From: Rhizobium sp. Leaf371
GTDB taxonomy: Bacteria > Pseudomonadota > Alphaproteobacteria > Rhizobiales > Rhizobiaceae
DNA length: 64,000 nt
Assembly: GCF_001424045.1 (NCBI RefSeq)
Contig: NZ_LMQB01000028.1
Span: 296,259 to 360,258, forward strand
Reading direction: 5' to 3'
Made by a program: the position numbers and the translations under genes. The notes beneath the pieces were generated by a model. That model was not told the origin of the DNA and searched no databases. It saw nothing but the letters and a program-made list of their open reading frames with translations. Of this stretch, positions 17,636 through 27,666 are shown in pieces. Position 1 is the stretch's first letter. Every line of letters starts with the position of its first letter.

Positions 17636-17669
17636 ATCATCATATTCATAAATCGTCTTGTATGATGAT
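17636..17669. promoter_or_regulatory. Inverted ATCATCATA repeat, candidate FadR-type operator
   Basis: ATCATCATA (17636-17644) and TATGATGAT (17661-17669) form a perfect 9-base inverted repeat. Read on the minus strand the right arm continues ATCATCATACAAGACGA, matching the upstream copy ATCATCATAGACGA at 17357. The sites stand 117-430 bases before the GntR gene and probably serve it (inference). Confidence 0.45.
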
Positions 17670-17785
17670 TGGATATCTGCTGTTATCGTCGCCAAGCGCG
17701 GTGATCGGCGAACGCAGACCCCCGCGTCGTGAAGCAGACTTGCCGCGGTGCGGCGGGATCGGATCGAACCCAGTTGGAGGCGTTG

Positions 17786-18562
17786 ATGAGAAGACCGCGG
17801 GATCGTGTCGTATTTCTGACGGAGACGCCCAGCAGCGACGCCGCGGTCAAGCGTCCGCGCGTGCAGAAGAACGTGACGCGGTCTCTGGCCACCGATATCT
17901 GCAACGATCTCTTTCCGCCCAACGGCATGTTGCCGACGGAAGGCGAGCTTTGTATCCGCTACGGTGTCAGCCGCACGGTGATCCGGGAATCGCTCAAGAT
18001 TCTCGAATCCAAGGGTATGGTGCGCGGGCGCTCGCGCATCGGCACCCAGATCTGCCCGCGTGAGGACTGGAACCTCCTCGACCGGCAGGTGCTGGAATGG
18101 ATCGGCCCCCGAATCTTCGATCTCGATCTTCTCCAGAGCATCCTCGACGCGCGCCGCGCGACGGAGCCCTATGCCGCGGAACTGGCTGCCGAGCGCGCGA
18201 CCGTGCAGGAGATCGCGGACATCGAGAGCGCGTGGCAGCGCATGAAAGAGGCCGAAGGTGATGTCGAAGCCTTTACGGCGGCCGATGTCGCGTTTCACAC
18301 CAATCTGATGAAGGCGAGCCACAACCAGGTCTTCATGCAACTGTCGAGCATCATCCAGGCCGCGCTCGAATTTTCCCTTCACGCCTCCAACGAGGCTGTC
18401 GATGCCAGGGACGAGGCGGTGGAGATCCATCGCGCCTTGATCGAAGCCTTGAGGGTGCGGGACAAGGCCGCCGCTCGGGCCTCGTCGTTGCAGATGCTGG
18501 ATCTTGCGGCTCGCGATCTCGCAACCGCACTGCGAAAACATCCGCGCCATCCCTCGTCCTGA
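17786..18562 (+). CDS. GntR-family regulator (FadR/FCD), probable D-galactonate-responsive repressor
   Basis: A 258-residue regulator. The winged helix contains [33 protein letters not shown], split here around residues 48-80 (LPTEGELC then [19 protein letters not shown]), and the FCD domain carries ESAWQRM and the metal-site [15 protein letters not shown], consistent with a hexuronate or aldonate effector. ATG 17786 was chosen because GGAGG stands five bases upstream; an earlier ATG at 17729 lacks a site. The galactonate dehydratase gene begins 44 bases after its stop, suggesting a DgoR-like role. Confidence 0.88.
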   Translation: MRRPRDRVVFLTETPSSDAAVKRPRVQKNVTRSLATDICNDLFPPNGMLPTEGELCIRYGVSRTVIRESLKILESKGMVRGRSRIGTQICPREDWNLLDRQVLEWIGPRIFDLDLLQSILDARRATEPYAAELAAERATVQEIADIESAWQRMKEAEGDVEAFTAADVAFHTNLMKASHNQVFMQLSSIIQAALEFSLHASNEAVDARDEAVEIHRALIEALRVRDKAAARASSLQMLDLAARDLATALRKHPRHPSS

Positions 18563-18606
18563 AACCGACCCCGTCACCGTCAAACGCCAACCTAGAGACA
18601 ACCCTC

Positions 18607-19755
18607 ATGAAAATCACGAAACTGACCACCTACATCGTGCCGCCGCGGTGGATGTTCCTCAAGATCGAGACCGACGAGGGCATCACGGGCTGGGGCGAGC
18701 CCGTGGTCGAGGGCCGGGCGCTGACCGTGCAGGCGGCCGTCCACGAGCTTGAAGACTACCTGATCGGCAAGGACCCGTTCCTGATCGAGGACCACTGGAA
18801 CGTGATGTATCGCGGCGGCTTCTACCGCGGCGGCGCGATCCACATGAGCGCCATCGCCGGCATCGACCAGGCGCTGTGGGACATCAAGGGCAAGGCGCTC
18901 GGCCAGCCGATCCACTCGCTGCTGGGCGGCCAGGTCCGCGACAAGATCAAGGTCTATTCCTGGATCGGCGGCGATCGTCCGAGCGATGTCGCGAACAATG
19001 CCCGTGAGGTCGTCGCACGCGGCTTCAAGGCCATCAAGCTGAACGGCTGCGAGGAAATGCAGATCGTCGATAGCTGGGACAAGGTCGAGCGTGCCGTCGA
19101 GACGATCGCCATCATCCGCGAGGCGATCGGTCCGCATATCGGCATCGGCGTCGATTTCCACGGCCGCGTGCACCGGCCGATGGCCAAGGTGTTGGCAAAG
19201 GAGCTGCAGCCCTACAATCTGATGTTCATCGAAGAGCCCGTGCTTTCGGAAAACCGCGAGGCGCTGAAGGAAATCGCCAATCATTGCTCGACGCCGATCG
19301 CGCTCGGAGAGCGGCTCTATTCGCGCTGGGATTTCAAGCAGGTGCTCTCCGACGGCTATGTCGATATTCTCCAGCCGGATCTGTCGCATGCCGGCGGCAT
19401 CACGGAATGCCGCAAGATCGCCGCGATGGCCGAAGCCTATGATGTGGCGCTGGCGCCGCATTGCCCGCTCGGACCCATCGCGCTGGCCGCCTGCCTGCAG
19501 GTCGATGCCGTCAGCTACAACGCATTCATCCAGGAGCAGAGCCTCGGCATCCACTACAACAAGGGCAACGATATCCTCGACTACATCTCCAACAAGGAGG
19601 TCTTCCACTACGAGGACGGCTTCGTTTCCATTCCGCAGGGACCGGGCCTCGGCATCGAAGTGGACGAGGACTATGTGATCGCCCGCGCCGCCGAGGGTCA
19701 CCGCTGGCGCAACCCGCTGTGGCGTCATTCCGACGGCAGCGTTGCCGAATGGTAG
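18607..19755 (+). CDS. dgoD: D-galactonate dehydratase
   Basis: A 382-residue enolase-superfamily enzyme of exactly the E. coli DgoD length. It starts [20 protein letters not shown] and contains GVDFHGR (metal Asp and catalytic His), FIEEPVL and [11 protein letters not shown] (metal Glu residues), [13 protein letters not shown] and the second catalytic His in [10 protein letters not shown]. It dehydrates D-galactonate to 2-keto-3-deoxy-D-galactonate. The kinase and aldolase of the De Ley-Doudoroff route are not in the window and must lie elsewhere. It forms a two-gene unit with the GntR regulator. Confidence 0.93.
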   Translation: MKITKLTTYIVPPRWMFLKIETDEGITGWGEPVVEGRALTVQAAVHELEDYLIGKDPFLIEDHWNVMYRGGFYRGGAIHMSAIAGIDQALWDIKGKALGQPIHSLLGGQVRDKIKVYSWIGGDRPSDVANNAREVVARGFKAIKLNGCEEMQIVDSWDKVERAVETIAIIREAIGPHIGIGVDFHGRVHRPMAKVLAKELQPYNLMFIEEPVLSENREALKEIANHCSTPIALGERLYSRWDFKQVLSDGYVDILQPDLSHAGGITECRKIAAMAEAYDVALAPHCPLGPIALAACLQVDAVSYNAFIQEQSLGIHYNKGNDILDYISNKEVFHYEDGFVSIPQGPGLGIEVDEDYVIARAAEGHRWRNPLWRHSDGSVAEW

Positions 19756-19785
19756 GCGTCCGATCGCTCTAGTTCTTTCTTGTGA

Positions 19786-19832
19786 AAGCATTGTGCGACA
19801 CCGAAGCGATCCCGCTTCGGCCGAAAATGCTT
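19786..19832 (+). terminator. Nested hairpin after dgoD
   Basis: Outer arms AAGCATT (19786-19792) and AATGCTT (19826-19832) enclose an inner perfect stem CCGAAGCG/CGCTTCGG (19801-19820). It lies about 30 bases after the dgoD stop. There is no long T-tract; the two-level structure could also be a dispersed palindromic element. Confidence 0.5.
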
Positions 19833-19860
19833 CATTGGCCTTCTAGACATCAAAAGCATC

Positions 19861-19895
19861 CCGACCGCCGGTGCCCCAGGGGTATCGGCGGTCGG
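19861..19895 (-). terminator. Terminator of the rut operon
   Basis: CCGACCGCCG and CGGCGGTCGG pair perfectly over 10 bases, with an inner CCCC/GGGG stem. It begins four bases beyond the rutF stop on the minus strand and is followed there by GATGCTTTTG. Confidence 0.7.
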
Positions 19896-19898
19896 CGT

Positions 19899-20423
19899 CT
19901 ACACCGCGTGATAGGCGCGGTCGAAGTAGAACAGCGCCTTGCCCTCCGCGCGGGACGCGGTGGAGACCACGCGGCAGAACAGAACGTCGTGCGTGCCCTG
20001 CGCGACCGTACTTTCGATCACGCAGTCGAAGGAGACGAGCGCGTCGTCCAGTGCCGGGGCGCCCGTTGAGAGGACAGACCAGTCGGCGGCCGCGAAGCGC
20101 TCATCCGCCGGGGTCTTTCCCCCGAAGAGCTGCGACAGCGCCTGATGCCCGGCGGTCAGCGTGTTGACGCAGAGCACCTTGTTGGACGTTACGGCGCCGT
20201 AGACCGAGGCCGAGCGGTTGAGGCAGACGAGGAGGGTCGGCGGGTCGTCGGTGACGCTGCAGACGGCGGACGCCGCAAAGCCTGTCCGTCCGCCCGGGCC
20301 ATCCGTGGTGATGATGTTGACCGCGGCGCCAAGCTTCGCCATCGCGCCGCGGAAAGCCGCACGCCGTGCATCGCTGTCTGTGATCTCCGCAAGATCCGTT
20401 CGAATGGAAGCGGCAATATTCAT
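19899..20423 (-). CDS. rutF: Flavin reductase of the pyrimidine utilisation system
   Basis: A 174-residue flavin reductase-like protein. It shows [51 protein letters not shown] and HDVLFCRVV, the core of the RutF/HpaC group that supplies reduced FMN to RutA. Its ATG overlaps the stop of rutD by four bases (ATGA). It is the last gene of the operon, immediately before the terminator. RutE and RutG genes are absent here. Confidence 0.9.
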   Translation of the reverse strand: MNIAASIRTDLAEITDSDARRAAFRGAMAKLGAAVNIITTDGPGGRTGFAASAVCSVTDDPPTLLVCLNRSASVYGAVTSNKVLCVNTLTAGHQALSQLFGGKTPADERFAAADWSVLSTGAPALDDALVSFDCVIESTVAQGTHDVLFCRVVSTASRAEGKALFYFDRAYHAV

Positions 20424-21220
20424 GAAGCGTTGACCTTCGTGTGGTTCGAACCCGTGAGAAACCGCTGCAGCCGGAGATTGAAGAGGCTGGGATCGACCAC
20501 GTTGACGGCATGGCCGCCGTGATCGACGAGATCCAGTGCGGCATTCGGTAGCCCATCTGCCAGCCTTTGCGAGCGTGTCCAGGGAACGAGAAGATCGTCC
20601 TTGGTCGCGATCACCAGCGTCTCGTGGGGGATGTCGGAAAGCCTGGCATCGACGTCGAACGCGCGGAGCGCGGCGATGCGGCGCAGGACGTTCGTTTTGC
20701 CTTGAAAATGCGCGATACCATGCGCTTCGTCCGCCGCAATCCGGTCGGCATGTTCCGCCATCCAGACCGCTGGGTAGAGAAACAGCGGCTGCGCCTTGAC
20801 GAAGGCGGGCACGCCGGATTTTTCCAGAAGTTCGATGCGGATGTCGAAGCAGCGGCCCGAATGCGGATCGGCCTTGCTCCAGGCATTGATGAGCACCAGA
20901 CGGCCGACGCGGCCCGGTTGGCGCAGCGCGAGATCGAGACCGATGAGCCCGCCCAGCGCGTGACCGACGAAATCGACCTGGTCGATCTCCAGCCTATCGA
21001 GAAGATCCAGCACGTCATCCGCCATCGCCGCGATGCCGCCGGTCTCCGGCACTTCGCCGCCCGTTCGCCCCGTGCCGCGATGATCATAGGTCACTATGCG
21101 GAAATCATCCGCCAATGCCGGAATCTGCTCCGCCCAATAGGTGCCAGACCCGCCGAGGCCGGAGGACAGCAGGAGGGTGCGGGCGGCCGGATCCGTCCGG
21201 CCGTGGAGTTCGAAATGCAT
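20420..21220 (-). CDS. rutD: Putative aminoacrylate hydrolase/chaperone RutD
   Basis: A 266-residue alpha/beta-hydrolase fold protein. The oxyanion and lid landmarks are [27 protein letters not shown] and [12 protein letters not shown]. The nucleophile elbow is GHALGG, so Ser is missing, as in E. coli RutD. In the Rut pathway it speeds breakdown of 3-aminoacrylate or its carbamoyl form. The ATG at 21220 starts MHFELHGR as in relatives; the longer frame upstream overlaps rutC. It overlaps rutF by four bases. Confidence 0.9.
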   Translation of the reverse strand: MHFELHGRTDPAARTLLLSSGLGGSGTYWAEQIPALADDFRIVTYDHRGTGRTGGEVPETGGIAAMADDVLDLLDRLEIDQVDFVGHALGGLIGLDLALRQPGRVGRLVLINAWSKADPHSGRCFDIRIELLEKSGVPAFVKAQPLFLYPAVWMAEHADRIAADEAHGIAHFQGKTNVLRRIAALRAFDVDARLSDIPHETLVIATKDDLLVPWTRSQRLADGLPNAALDLVDHGGHAVNVVDPSLFNLRLQRFLTGSNHTKVNAS

Positions 21221-21294
21221 GTCCTGGCCCTTCCAGAGCGTTTCTGCTTGTCCTCGAACCGCGAAAACGCGTCGCACGTTTTCTGGGCGTGCCG

Positions 21295-21678
21295 TCAACG
21301 GATATGGGCGATGGTCGCGATCTCGATCAGCGCGTCGGGCTTGACGAGGCCGCACTGGATGCAGAACCGGGCCGGCTTGTCGCCCGGGAAGTATTCGGCA
21401 TAGACGGCATTCACGGCCTGATAGTTCGCCCAATCGGTGAGGAAGATGTGGTTCATGGTCACGTCGTCCATCGTGCCGCCGGCGGTCTCGATCACCGACT
21501 TGATGGTTTCGAGCACATGGCGCGTTTGCGCGCCGGCGTCGCCGATGTGGACCACGTCGTTGTTCTTGTCGAAGGGCAGGGTGCCCGAGACATAGACGAC
21601 GCCATCCGCAAGGGTGCCTGGCGAAAACGGGGCGATCGGCTTGTGCGTGCCTTCCGGGACGATGATGGACTTCGGCAT
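21295..21678 (-). CDS. rutC: RidA-family aminoacrylate deaminase RutC
   Basis: A 127-residue YjgF/RidA protein: [19 protein letters not shown], then [15 protein letters not shown], and the ligand Arg in [20 protein letters not shown]. It is thought to turn 3-aminoacrylate into malonic semialdehyde. It lies 42 bases after rutB and 74 bases before rutD on the minus strand. AAGGAGACACC precedes its ATG. Confidence 0.92.
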   Translation of the reverse strand: MPKSIIVPEGTHKPIAPFSPGTLADGVVYVSGTLPFDKNNDVVHIGDAGAQTRHVLETIKSVIETAGGTMDDVTMNHIFLTDWANYQAVNAVYAEYFPGDKPARFCIQCGLVKPDALIEIATIAHIR

Positions 21679-21720
21679 GGTGTCTCCTTGAACGGACGTT
21701 GTGTATTGTGGTTTCCGGGT

Positions 21721-22457
21721 TCAGATCTTGTCGGGTGCGACCTGCGAGATCGCGCCGCAGAAATCGTTGACGGTCGATACCCAGCCGAAAAACTTTTCGA
21801 CATTGTAGACCGTGGCCTGCTGGATGAAATCCGGGCCGAGATGATGCGTCGCATCCTCCAGCATGATCCCGAAATATTCGAGATGGAAGGCATCGCGCAG
21901 CGAGCTTTCCACGCAGACATTGGTGGCGATGCCGACGAAGACGAGATTGCGAATGCCGCGCGCACGCAACACGCTGTCCATATTGGTGTTGAAAAACCCG
22001 CTATAGCGCGTCTTCGGCACGAGGATATCGCCCGGCTGGGGCTGCAGCTCGTCCACGATCGCATAATCCCAGGTGCCCTTGGCGAGGAGCTGCCCCTGCA
22101 ATTCCGGGCGCGCGCGCATCGTCTTCAGCGCATTCGACTTGTGCCAGTTCGGTGAACCCGGGCCGCCGGCCTCCACATAATCCTTGTCCCAGCCGTTCTG
22201 AAAATAGACGACGAGCACGCCGGCCGCGCGGGCCGCATCCAGCGTCTTCTTGATGTTGGCGATCGTGCCCTTGGCGCCGGCGATGTCGAAGCCGGCGAGA
22301 TCGACATAGCCGCCCTCGGTCGAGTAGGCGTTCTGCATATCCACGACCACCACGGCCGTTTCGTTCGGCTTCAGGCTGATCGGCTCTGGCCGCGCCGGCA
22401 GGGTCACGCTCTGCACGTGGCGGCGAGGCAACTGGTAGCCGGCGGTGACGGTGTCGC

Positions 22458-22461
<4 letters not shown>
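21721..22461 (-). CDS. rutB: Ureidoacrylate amidohydrolase RutB
   Basis: A 246-residue isochorismatase-fold hydrolase. The triad is readable: Asp in [10 protein letters not shown], Lys in [10 protein letters not shown] and Cys in [11 protein letters not shown]. It hydrolyses ureidoacrylate peracid or ureidoacrylate to aminoacrylate and carbamate. The start ATG overlaps the rutA stop in an ATGA, and the common N-terminal [15 protein letters not shown] is retained. The pathway product then goes to RutC and RutD. Confidence 0.93.
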
Positions 22462-23552
<1,091 letters not shown>

Positions 23553-23640
23553 GGTGCGATCCTCTCGTTGTCCGCCTGAATCCGGCCTCTGGGCTCGGTT
23601 TCCGCGACAAACCTGCACCGAAAAAAACGAAGGCACCAGC

Positions 23641-23683
23641 GATAAATTTATCAAAAGGTAAAATTTTTATCGTCCGGTAAAAT
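23641..23683 (-). promoter_or_regulatory. AT-rich palindromes upstream of rutA
   Basis: GATAAATTTATC (23641-23652) is a perfect 12-base palindrome, followed by TTTTATC GTCC GGTAAAA (23665-23682), an inverted repeat with one mismatch. Both lie 90-130 bases before the rutA start, in an AT-rich island. They are candidate operator and promoter elements; the E. coli RutR site TTGACCAnnTGGTCAA is not present. Confidence 0.45.
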
Positions 23684-24009
23684 TATGCGTAACCTGTTGG
23701 CAGCGTGCTGAAAATTTGACCTGCACACGCATAAACCATGGGCAATTCTGCCTCTCGCAGAGGACCATCGGCGCTTCAGGAGACGCGGTCTACAGGCCGC
23801 TCAGAGCACGGTTCGCAAAGATCGAGGCCAGCAAGGGCCATTCGGAAATTTCGTCGAGGGGAGTGTGCCACGTCGTTCCGGCTTCAAGCACAGAGGTGGC
23901 GTGCGGTGCGCAGCGGGCCCGTCTTGCGGTCCCAGCGCTCTGCGGGGAGGGGATCCGGCAGCGTCGCCATGCAGCGGCCGTCGCGTTGGTGATCCGTCAG
24001 AGATCGGGT
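23684..24009. other. Intergenic stretch without a recognised gene
   Basis: About 325 bases between the rut control region and the hairpin of the 41-codon gene. Short frames on both strands are arginine-rich and lack family features. I see no convincing gene or RNA. Confidence 0.45.
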
Positions 24010-24045
24010 GACCGTGCCGCTGCGCCTGGCGCATCCGGCACGGTC
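24010..24045 (-). terminator. Long hairpin downstream of the 41-codon gene
   Basis: GACCGTGCCG and CGGCACGGTC pair perfectly, with an inner GCGC/GCGC stem. The structure begins ten bases beyond the stop of the small minus-strand gene. No T-tract follows, so it may be a stability element. Confidence 0.45.
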
Positions 24046-24054
24046 GTCAGCGTA

Positions 24055-24180
24055 TTAGCCCTTCTTGCCCGAAGTGGCGGCCTTGACCTGCGAACCCAGC
24101 GTCGGTGCAGGGGCTGCGGCTGCCTTGTCCTTCTTGGGCTTGCGGGTTTCCTTGTTGCCGCGAACTTGACCTTTGGCCAT
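24055..24180 (-). CDS. Small basic protein, 41 residues, conserved rhizobial type
   Basis: The gene starts with ATG at 24180 after a strong GGAGGA site and encodes a 41-residue, lysine- and alanine-rich protein beginning MAKGQVRGNKETRKPKK and ending TSGKKG. Similar short proteins with a MAKGQ.R.NKE start occur widely in alphaproteobacteria and are usually left as hypothetical (recalled). The high charge and lack of hydrophobic core suggest an unstructured nucleic-acid- or ribosome-associated protein (inference). A hairpin follows the stop. Confidence 0.75.
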   Translation of the reverse strand: MAKGQVRGNKETRKPKKDKAAAAPAPTLGSQVKAATSGKKG

Positions 24181-24215
24181 GGTGTCCTCCGAAAGTGATT
24201 GGGGCTTCGGCTGGC

Positions 24216-24344
24216 TTACCAGACAAAGCCCATGAGCGTGCAGTAGGTGATGAAGATCAGCGACAGAGCGGGCGTTACCTTCACGAGGAAGAGCGCCGTC
24301 TGGGATGTGACAGTCGGAACGAATGCGGTCGACGTGGAAGACAT
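24216..24344 (-). CDS. Small single-pass membrane protein, 42 residues
   Basis: ATG at 24344 is preceded by AGGGGGA at good spacing. The 42-residue product begins with a Ser/Thr-rich stretch (MSSTSTAFVPTVTSQ) and then has one long hydrophobic segment from about residue 17 to the end (ALFLVKV, SLIFITYCTLMGFVW). It lies 35 bases upstream of the 41-codon gene on the same strand, probably in one transcript. I do not recognise a family; the well-placed ribosome site and clean membrane helix support a real gene. Confidence 0.6.
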   Translation of the reverse strand: MSSTSTAFVPTVTSQTALFLVKVTPALSLIFITYCTLMGFVW

Positions 24345-24510
24345 GATGTCCCCCTTAGCTTGGGGCCAGGGTGTCATCACCCCGAAGCGGCAGCGCCCGC
24401 ATCATATGCTGCCGAAGGCATCATCTTGCGCCTAAATCGGTGACTTGGCAATGGGTTGCGCGGTCAGGAGGGCCTGACGGGACGGGCTTCCCGGGTGTTT
24501 CCGCCGTGCG

Positions 24511-25533
24511 TCAGTACTTCTTCTTCCGGAAGATCTTGTTGCCCTTCGGCCCGGTCGAAACAGGCGTCTTTTCGCGATTTTCGGCAAGGAGCCCGCGCCA
24601 GCGTTCCAGGCGCCCGGCGTCCAGCGTGCCCGCGGCAATGGCAGCCTGCACGGCACAGCCCGGCTCGTGCTGGTGGGTGCAATCGCGGAAACGGCACAGC
24701 GGTGCGAGCTCGATGATCTCCGCAAACAGCGTATCGATGCCATCCGTGACGTCGCTGACGTAGAGCGTCCGGATGCCGGGTGTGTCGATCACCCATCCGC
24801 CGCCGGCAATCGGATGAAGAGAGCGGGCGGTCGTGGTATGGCGGCCTTTCGCATCGTGCTGGCGGATTTCGCCGGTCCTCTGCTGGGCCTCGACCCCGGA
24901 ACCGGCCAGCGTGTTCACGAGCGTCGATTTGCCGACGCCCGAGGAGCCGACGAGGGCGACGGTTTCGCCCGGGCCACACCAGGGCGAGAGCTTCTCCAGG
25001 GCATCCGGCGAGCGGGCATTGAGGACCACGACCGGAAGCTCTCGCTGCAGCGCGCGCGCCTGCATCTCGAAGGTCGCGGCATCCTCTACGGTATCGGCCT
25101 TCGTCAGCACGATCACGGGTCGGGTTCCCGCCTGGTTCGCCATGATGAGGTAGCGTTCGAGCCGCGCGGGGTTGAAATCCGCATTGCAGGACGTGACGAT
25201 AAAGAGCGTATCGACATTGGCGGCGGCAAGCTGCTGTCCGTGGCTCCCCTCGGTCCGGCGCTGCAGCACGGTCTTGCGCTCCAGCCGCCGCACGAAATCG
25301 CCGGTCAGCGGCGACGAGAGCACCCAGTCTCCAACGGCGAAATCGGCCGTGTTCGTATTCGGCGGAAGGTTGACATCGGCAGGGCCGTACGCATCGATGA
25401 CATCGATGCGCGAGCGATGAACCGAGGACACGCGGAGAACCCGCAGATCGATCTCGTCAGACGACAATTGTTCGGAAAACGCGTCGGACCAGCCCATCAG
25501 GCGCAGGCGGTCCGTTTCGCCGAAGGCCGTCAA
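24511..25533 (-). CDS. rsgA: Ribosome small subunit-dependent GTPase A
   Basis: A 340-residue circularly permuted GTPase. An N-terminal OB domain (FAVGDWVLSSPLTGDF) precedes the permuted G motifs: TKAD (G4), then GSSGVGKSTLVNTL (G1) and DTPGIR (G3). The C-terminal zinc knuckle is CRFRDCTHQHEPGC with its His. RsgA matures the 30S subunit under slow-growth conditions. The first codon is uncertain: TTG at 25533 gives a natural N terminus, ATG at 25497 would shorten it to MGWSDAF; neither has a clear ribosome site. Confidence 0.9.
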   Translation of the reverse strand: MTAFGETDRLRLMGWSDAFSEQLSSDEIDLRVLRVSSVHRSRIDVIDAYGPADVNLPPNTNTADFAVGDWVLSSPLTGDFVRRLERKTVLQRRTEGSHGQQLAAANVDTLFIVTSCNADFNPARLERYLIMANQAGTRPVIVLTKADTVEDAATFEMQARALQRELPVVVLNARSPDALEKLSPWCGPGETVALVGSSGVGKSTLVNTLAGSGVEAQQRTGEIRQHDAKGRHTTTARSLHPIAGGGWVIDTPGIRTLYVSDVTDGIDTLFAEIIELAPLCRFRDCTHQHEPGCAVQAAIAAGTLDAGRLERWRGLLAENREKTPVSTGPKGNKIFRKKKY

Positions 25534-25606
25534 AGCCGCGTCCGAACAAAGGTGAGCGATATCATGGCCGGGCCTTCGGTGCTGGTGTTCGTGAGTCCAT
25601 CGGGCA

Positions 25607-25629
25607 GATGCACGGCCACGCCGTGCATC
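25607..25629 (-). other. Perfect hairpin between rsgA and the 97-codon gene
   Basis: GATGCACGGC and GCCGTGCATC pair over ten bases around CAC. It lies about 100 bases beyond the stop of the 97-codon gene and upstream of rsgA. No T-tract follows on either strand. It may be a 3' structure of the upstream gene. Confidence 0.4.
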
Positions 25630-25731
25630 CCATCCCTATATGAACGACCGACGCGTGCCTGCAAGCCCTGATGTCGCAATCGACGTCGCAGTGGAGACAA
25701 GTCGAGAGGCGACGAAATGGCGAGACGCCGG

Positions 25732-26025
25732 TTACTTGTTCTGGAGCAACCAGATTTTGCCGGCCATCGTGATTTCATGCGGGGTTTCCAACGGCGCGCT
25801 GTCGGCCTCGATAGCGCGGAGAAGGCCCATGCCACGCAGTTCGTCGAGCGTCGTGGTCGTCACGAACTTAATCTTCTGCGGGCGTTCCTTGAACCGGTCG
25901 GTCTTCGCATAGGTGATGGTGGCGTTCTCATGCGTCCACTTCTTGGCCTCCTGCGGGAAGAGATTGCCGTCCTTGGCAAGCTTCAATCCCCGGATCTGGG
26001 TCGGCGTCAGTGTAAGAGTGGTCAT
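25732..26025 (-). CDS. Hypothetical protein, 97 residues
   Basis: ATG at 26025 has GAAGGACC upstream. The 97-residue soluble protein begins MTTLTLTPTQIRGLKLAKDG and contains TITYAKTDRFKERPQKIKFV and TLDELRGMGLLR. I do not recognise a family. The composition (balanced charge, no signal, no membrane segment) and codon use match neighbouring genes. It sits alone on the minus strand between rsgA and the DUF6481 gene, in a run of small genes. Confidence 0.65.
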   Translation of the reverse strand: MTTLTLTPTQIRGLKLAKDGNLFPQEAKKWTHENATITYAKTDRFKERPQKIKFVTTTTLDELRGMGLLRAIEADSAPLETPHEITMAGKIWLLQNK

Positions 26026-26061
26026 GTCTGGTCCTTCAAGTGGGATATGCGCCCATCCCAC

Positions 26062-26350
26062 ATCTATGGGCCACGATCTCGCGATCTCACGGGCACGGCA
26101 GTCTGCCAGCGGTTGCCCGCCAATGGAAAGGGTAGAGCAGGCGGGCCTTGCGAAACGCCGTCGGATCTGTCGCTTGATACAGCGATTTAACGTGCTGCAC
26201 CGAACGTCGGGGCTTCGGCGGGGAAGCCCGCCGGATCGTCGGTCGGGCGAGGCCCGAGCTCCGATAACCGCGATCGATCAGAGGAGATGCGGCACCTTGC
26301 CCTTGCCAATGCCGACCTTAGAGTGTTCGGCACTTGTGTTCATTCTATCA
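26062..26350. other. Intergenic stretch without a recognised gene
   Basis: About 290 bases with only shadow frames. A short stem TCGGGC/GCCCGA around GAG is present at 26243-26257. No gene or RNA family was recognised. Confidence 0.4.
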
Positions 26351-26394
26351 GACAACGGGATGGCGGCGACAGGCACCGCCATCGACCGATTGTC
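26351..26394 (-). terminator. Two-level hairpin after the DUF6481 gene
   Basis: Outer arms GACAA/TTGTC enclose a perfect inner stem GATGGCGG/CCGCCATC (26359-26383). It begins seven bases beyond the stop of the DUF6481 gene on the minus strand. T-tract weak. Confidence 0.5.
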
Positions 26395-26400
26395 GGGCAA

Positions 26401-26781
26401 TCAGCCCTGGCGGGCCTTGCGGGCCGCATAGCGGCGGTCGCGTTCGGCCTTGCGGGCTGCCTCGTCGGCCACGACGCGCGCAACGCGGTCGTTGACTTCC
26501 GCCTGCTTGGCTTCGGCTTCCGCGCGCTCGTTGGCTTCCGCCGCCGCAGCCGCTTCCGCCGCTTCCGCCATCAGCCGGTCGTTCTCTGCCTTCTTGAGAG
26601 CGTCACGTTCGGCGCGACGCGCCTCGCGCGCCTTTGCGGTCGCTTCGCGGGCCGCAAGCTGTGCCTGCATTTCAGGATCGGTCGGCTTGGGGGCTGCAGC
26701 AAATTTTGCGAGAAGCTGCTTCTTGGCTTCGATCGCCGTCTTCCGGCGTTCGTTGAAGCCATTGTCGTTCGGGTGTCTCAA
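26401..26781 (-). CDS. DUF6481 family protein, charged coiled-coil
   Basis: A 126-residue protein that is almost entirely alanine, glutamate, arginine and lysine and predicted to be one long helix: ERRKTAIEAKKQLLAKF, then REATAKAREARRAERDALKK, and a DRRYAARKARQG end. This is the DUF6481 pattern of alphaproteobacteria; the function is unknown. The start is a TTG at 26781 (reading as MRHPNDNGF) preceded by AAGGAA. It lies between the hypothetical gene at 25.7 kb and the cold-shock gene, on the same strand. Confidence 0.78.
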   Translation of the reverse strand: MRHPNDNGFNERRKTAIEAKKQLLAKFAAAPKPTDPEMQAQLAAREATAKAREARRAERDALKKAENDRLMAEAAEAAAAAEANERAEAEAKQAEVNDRVARVVADEAARKAERDRRYAARKARQG

Positions 26782-26995
26782 CGTGTCTTCCTTGTTCTAC
26801 TTTCTCGATGGCAGCCGAGCTGCCGCGTCTTCCGTCACGGACCGGATCCGTGGCATCCCACGCTTAGCGGGTCGGCGACCTGCCGGCCCTCATGTAGCCA
26901 GCCGTCGCATCATGCCTCAAATCCGCGCCGACCGAAAGAACGTGCGTCGTCGGCGCGTGCCGGAAACGCTGCCAATCGTGATTGTCAGCCGACGC

Positions 26996-27023
26996 AAAAA
27001 GGCCAGGCATCCGCCTGACCTTT
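26996..27023 (-). terminator. Rho-independent terminator of the cold-shock gene
   Basis: On the minus strand AAAGGTCAGGC pairs with GCCTGGCCTTT (one G-T pair) around GGAT and continues into TTTTT. It stands 54 bases beyond the stop of the cold-shock gene. Confidence 0.88.
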
Positions 27024-27077
27024 CATCATCTCATGCTTCCACTGCCGGTACATCCGCGGTCAGGGGGAGCGAAAGAC

Positions 27078-27287
27078 TTAAGCCGCCTGGAGCGAACCGG
27101 CGGACATCTTGCCCGACTTGCGGTCCTTCTCGAGCTCGAAGCCGAGCTTCTGGCCTTCGACGATTTCGCGCATGCCAGCGCGTTCGACGGCCGAGATGTG
27201 GACGAAAACGTCAGCAGAGCCGTCGTCCGGCTGGATGAAGCCGAAGCCCTTGGTGGCGTTGAACCATTTTACGGTGCCTGTGGTCAT
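27078..27287 (-). CDS. Cold-shock protein, CspA family
   Basis: A 69-residue single OB-fold protein. It starts [18 protein letters not shown] with RNP1 (KGFGFI) and has RNP2 as VFVHIS, then the usual [16 protein letters not shown] tail. It binds single-stranded RNA and DNA as an RNA chaperone. A longer frame upstream is not used by the family. About 380 bases separate it from the divergent BrnA-like gene, leaving room for the long 5' leader common for csp genes. A strong terminator follows. Confidence 0.95.
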   Translation of the reverse strand: MTTGTVKWFNATKGFGFIQPDDGSADVFVHISAVERAGMREIVEGQKLGFELEKDRKSGKMSAGSLQAA

Positions 27288-27666
27288 GACAAACCCTTTC
27301 AGTGCAATATTCGTTGCCCACCATACGACGCATGGCAGGATTTCTGTCGACTTTTGAGAGGGGATTTTATCACGAGGCGCGAGGCGCAGCAAAAAAACGA
27401 TCTGCAAACAAAGTATCGATGAACACCGTGTACGGCAGAAGACACGGTTTGTCAAACGCGGCAGGCAAAAATGCGGGAGGGCGCACACAGAATAACAAAG
27501 AGGAGGCTCCGAAATACTGTCATAGAACTGCGAAACGGACGCAACCTGTCGGTGAGCGTGTCCGCGAAATCGCTTGTGGACGTTTTCGAAACGCCGTCGA
27601 TTCCATGACCGCAATGCGGAATTGCTGCTAGTGTCGCGTTTTACATTCCACACGAGGACATGATTG
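27288..27666. other. Divergent control region of the csp and BrnA-like genes
   Basis: About 380 bases without a supported gene, notably richer in A and T. It probably carries the promoter and untranslated leader of the cold-shock gene on the minus strand and the promoter of the small plus-strand gene. No specific promoter could be placed with confidence. Confidence 0.45.

Noticed and set aside
20430..20470. tRNA-like TTCGAACCC sequence
   Set aside because: Lies inside rutD and no cloverleaf can be formed around it.
23684..24009. Possible small protein or RNA upstream of the rut leader
   Set aside because: Only short arginine-rich frames; no matching structure or motif recognised.
25530..25835. 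101-codon minus-strand frame between rsgA and the hypothetical gene
   Set aside because: Overlaps the better supported 97-codon gene, has no ribosome site and a random-looking sequence.
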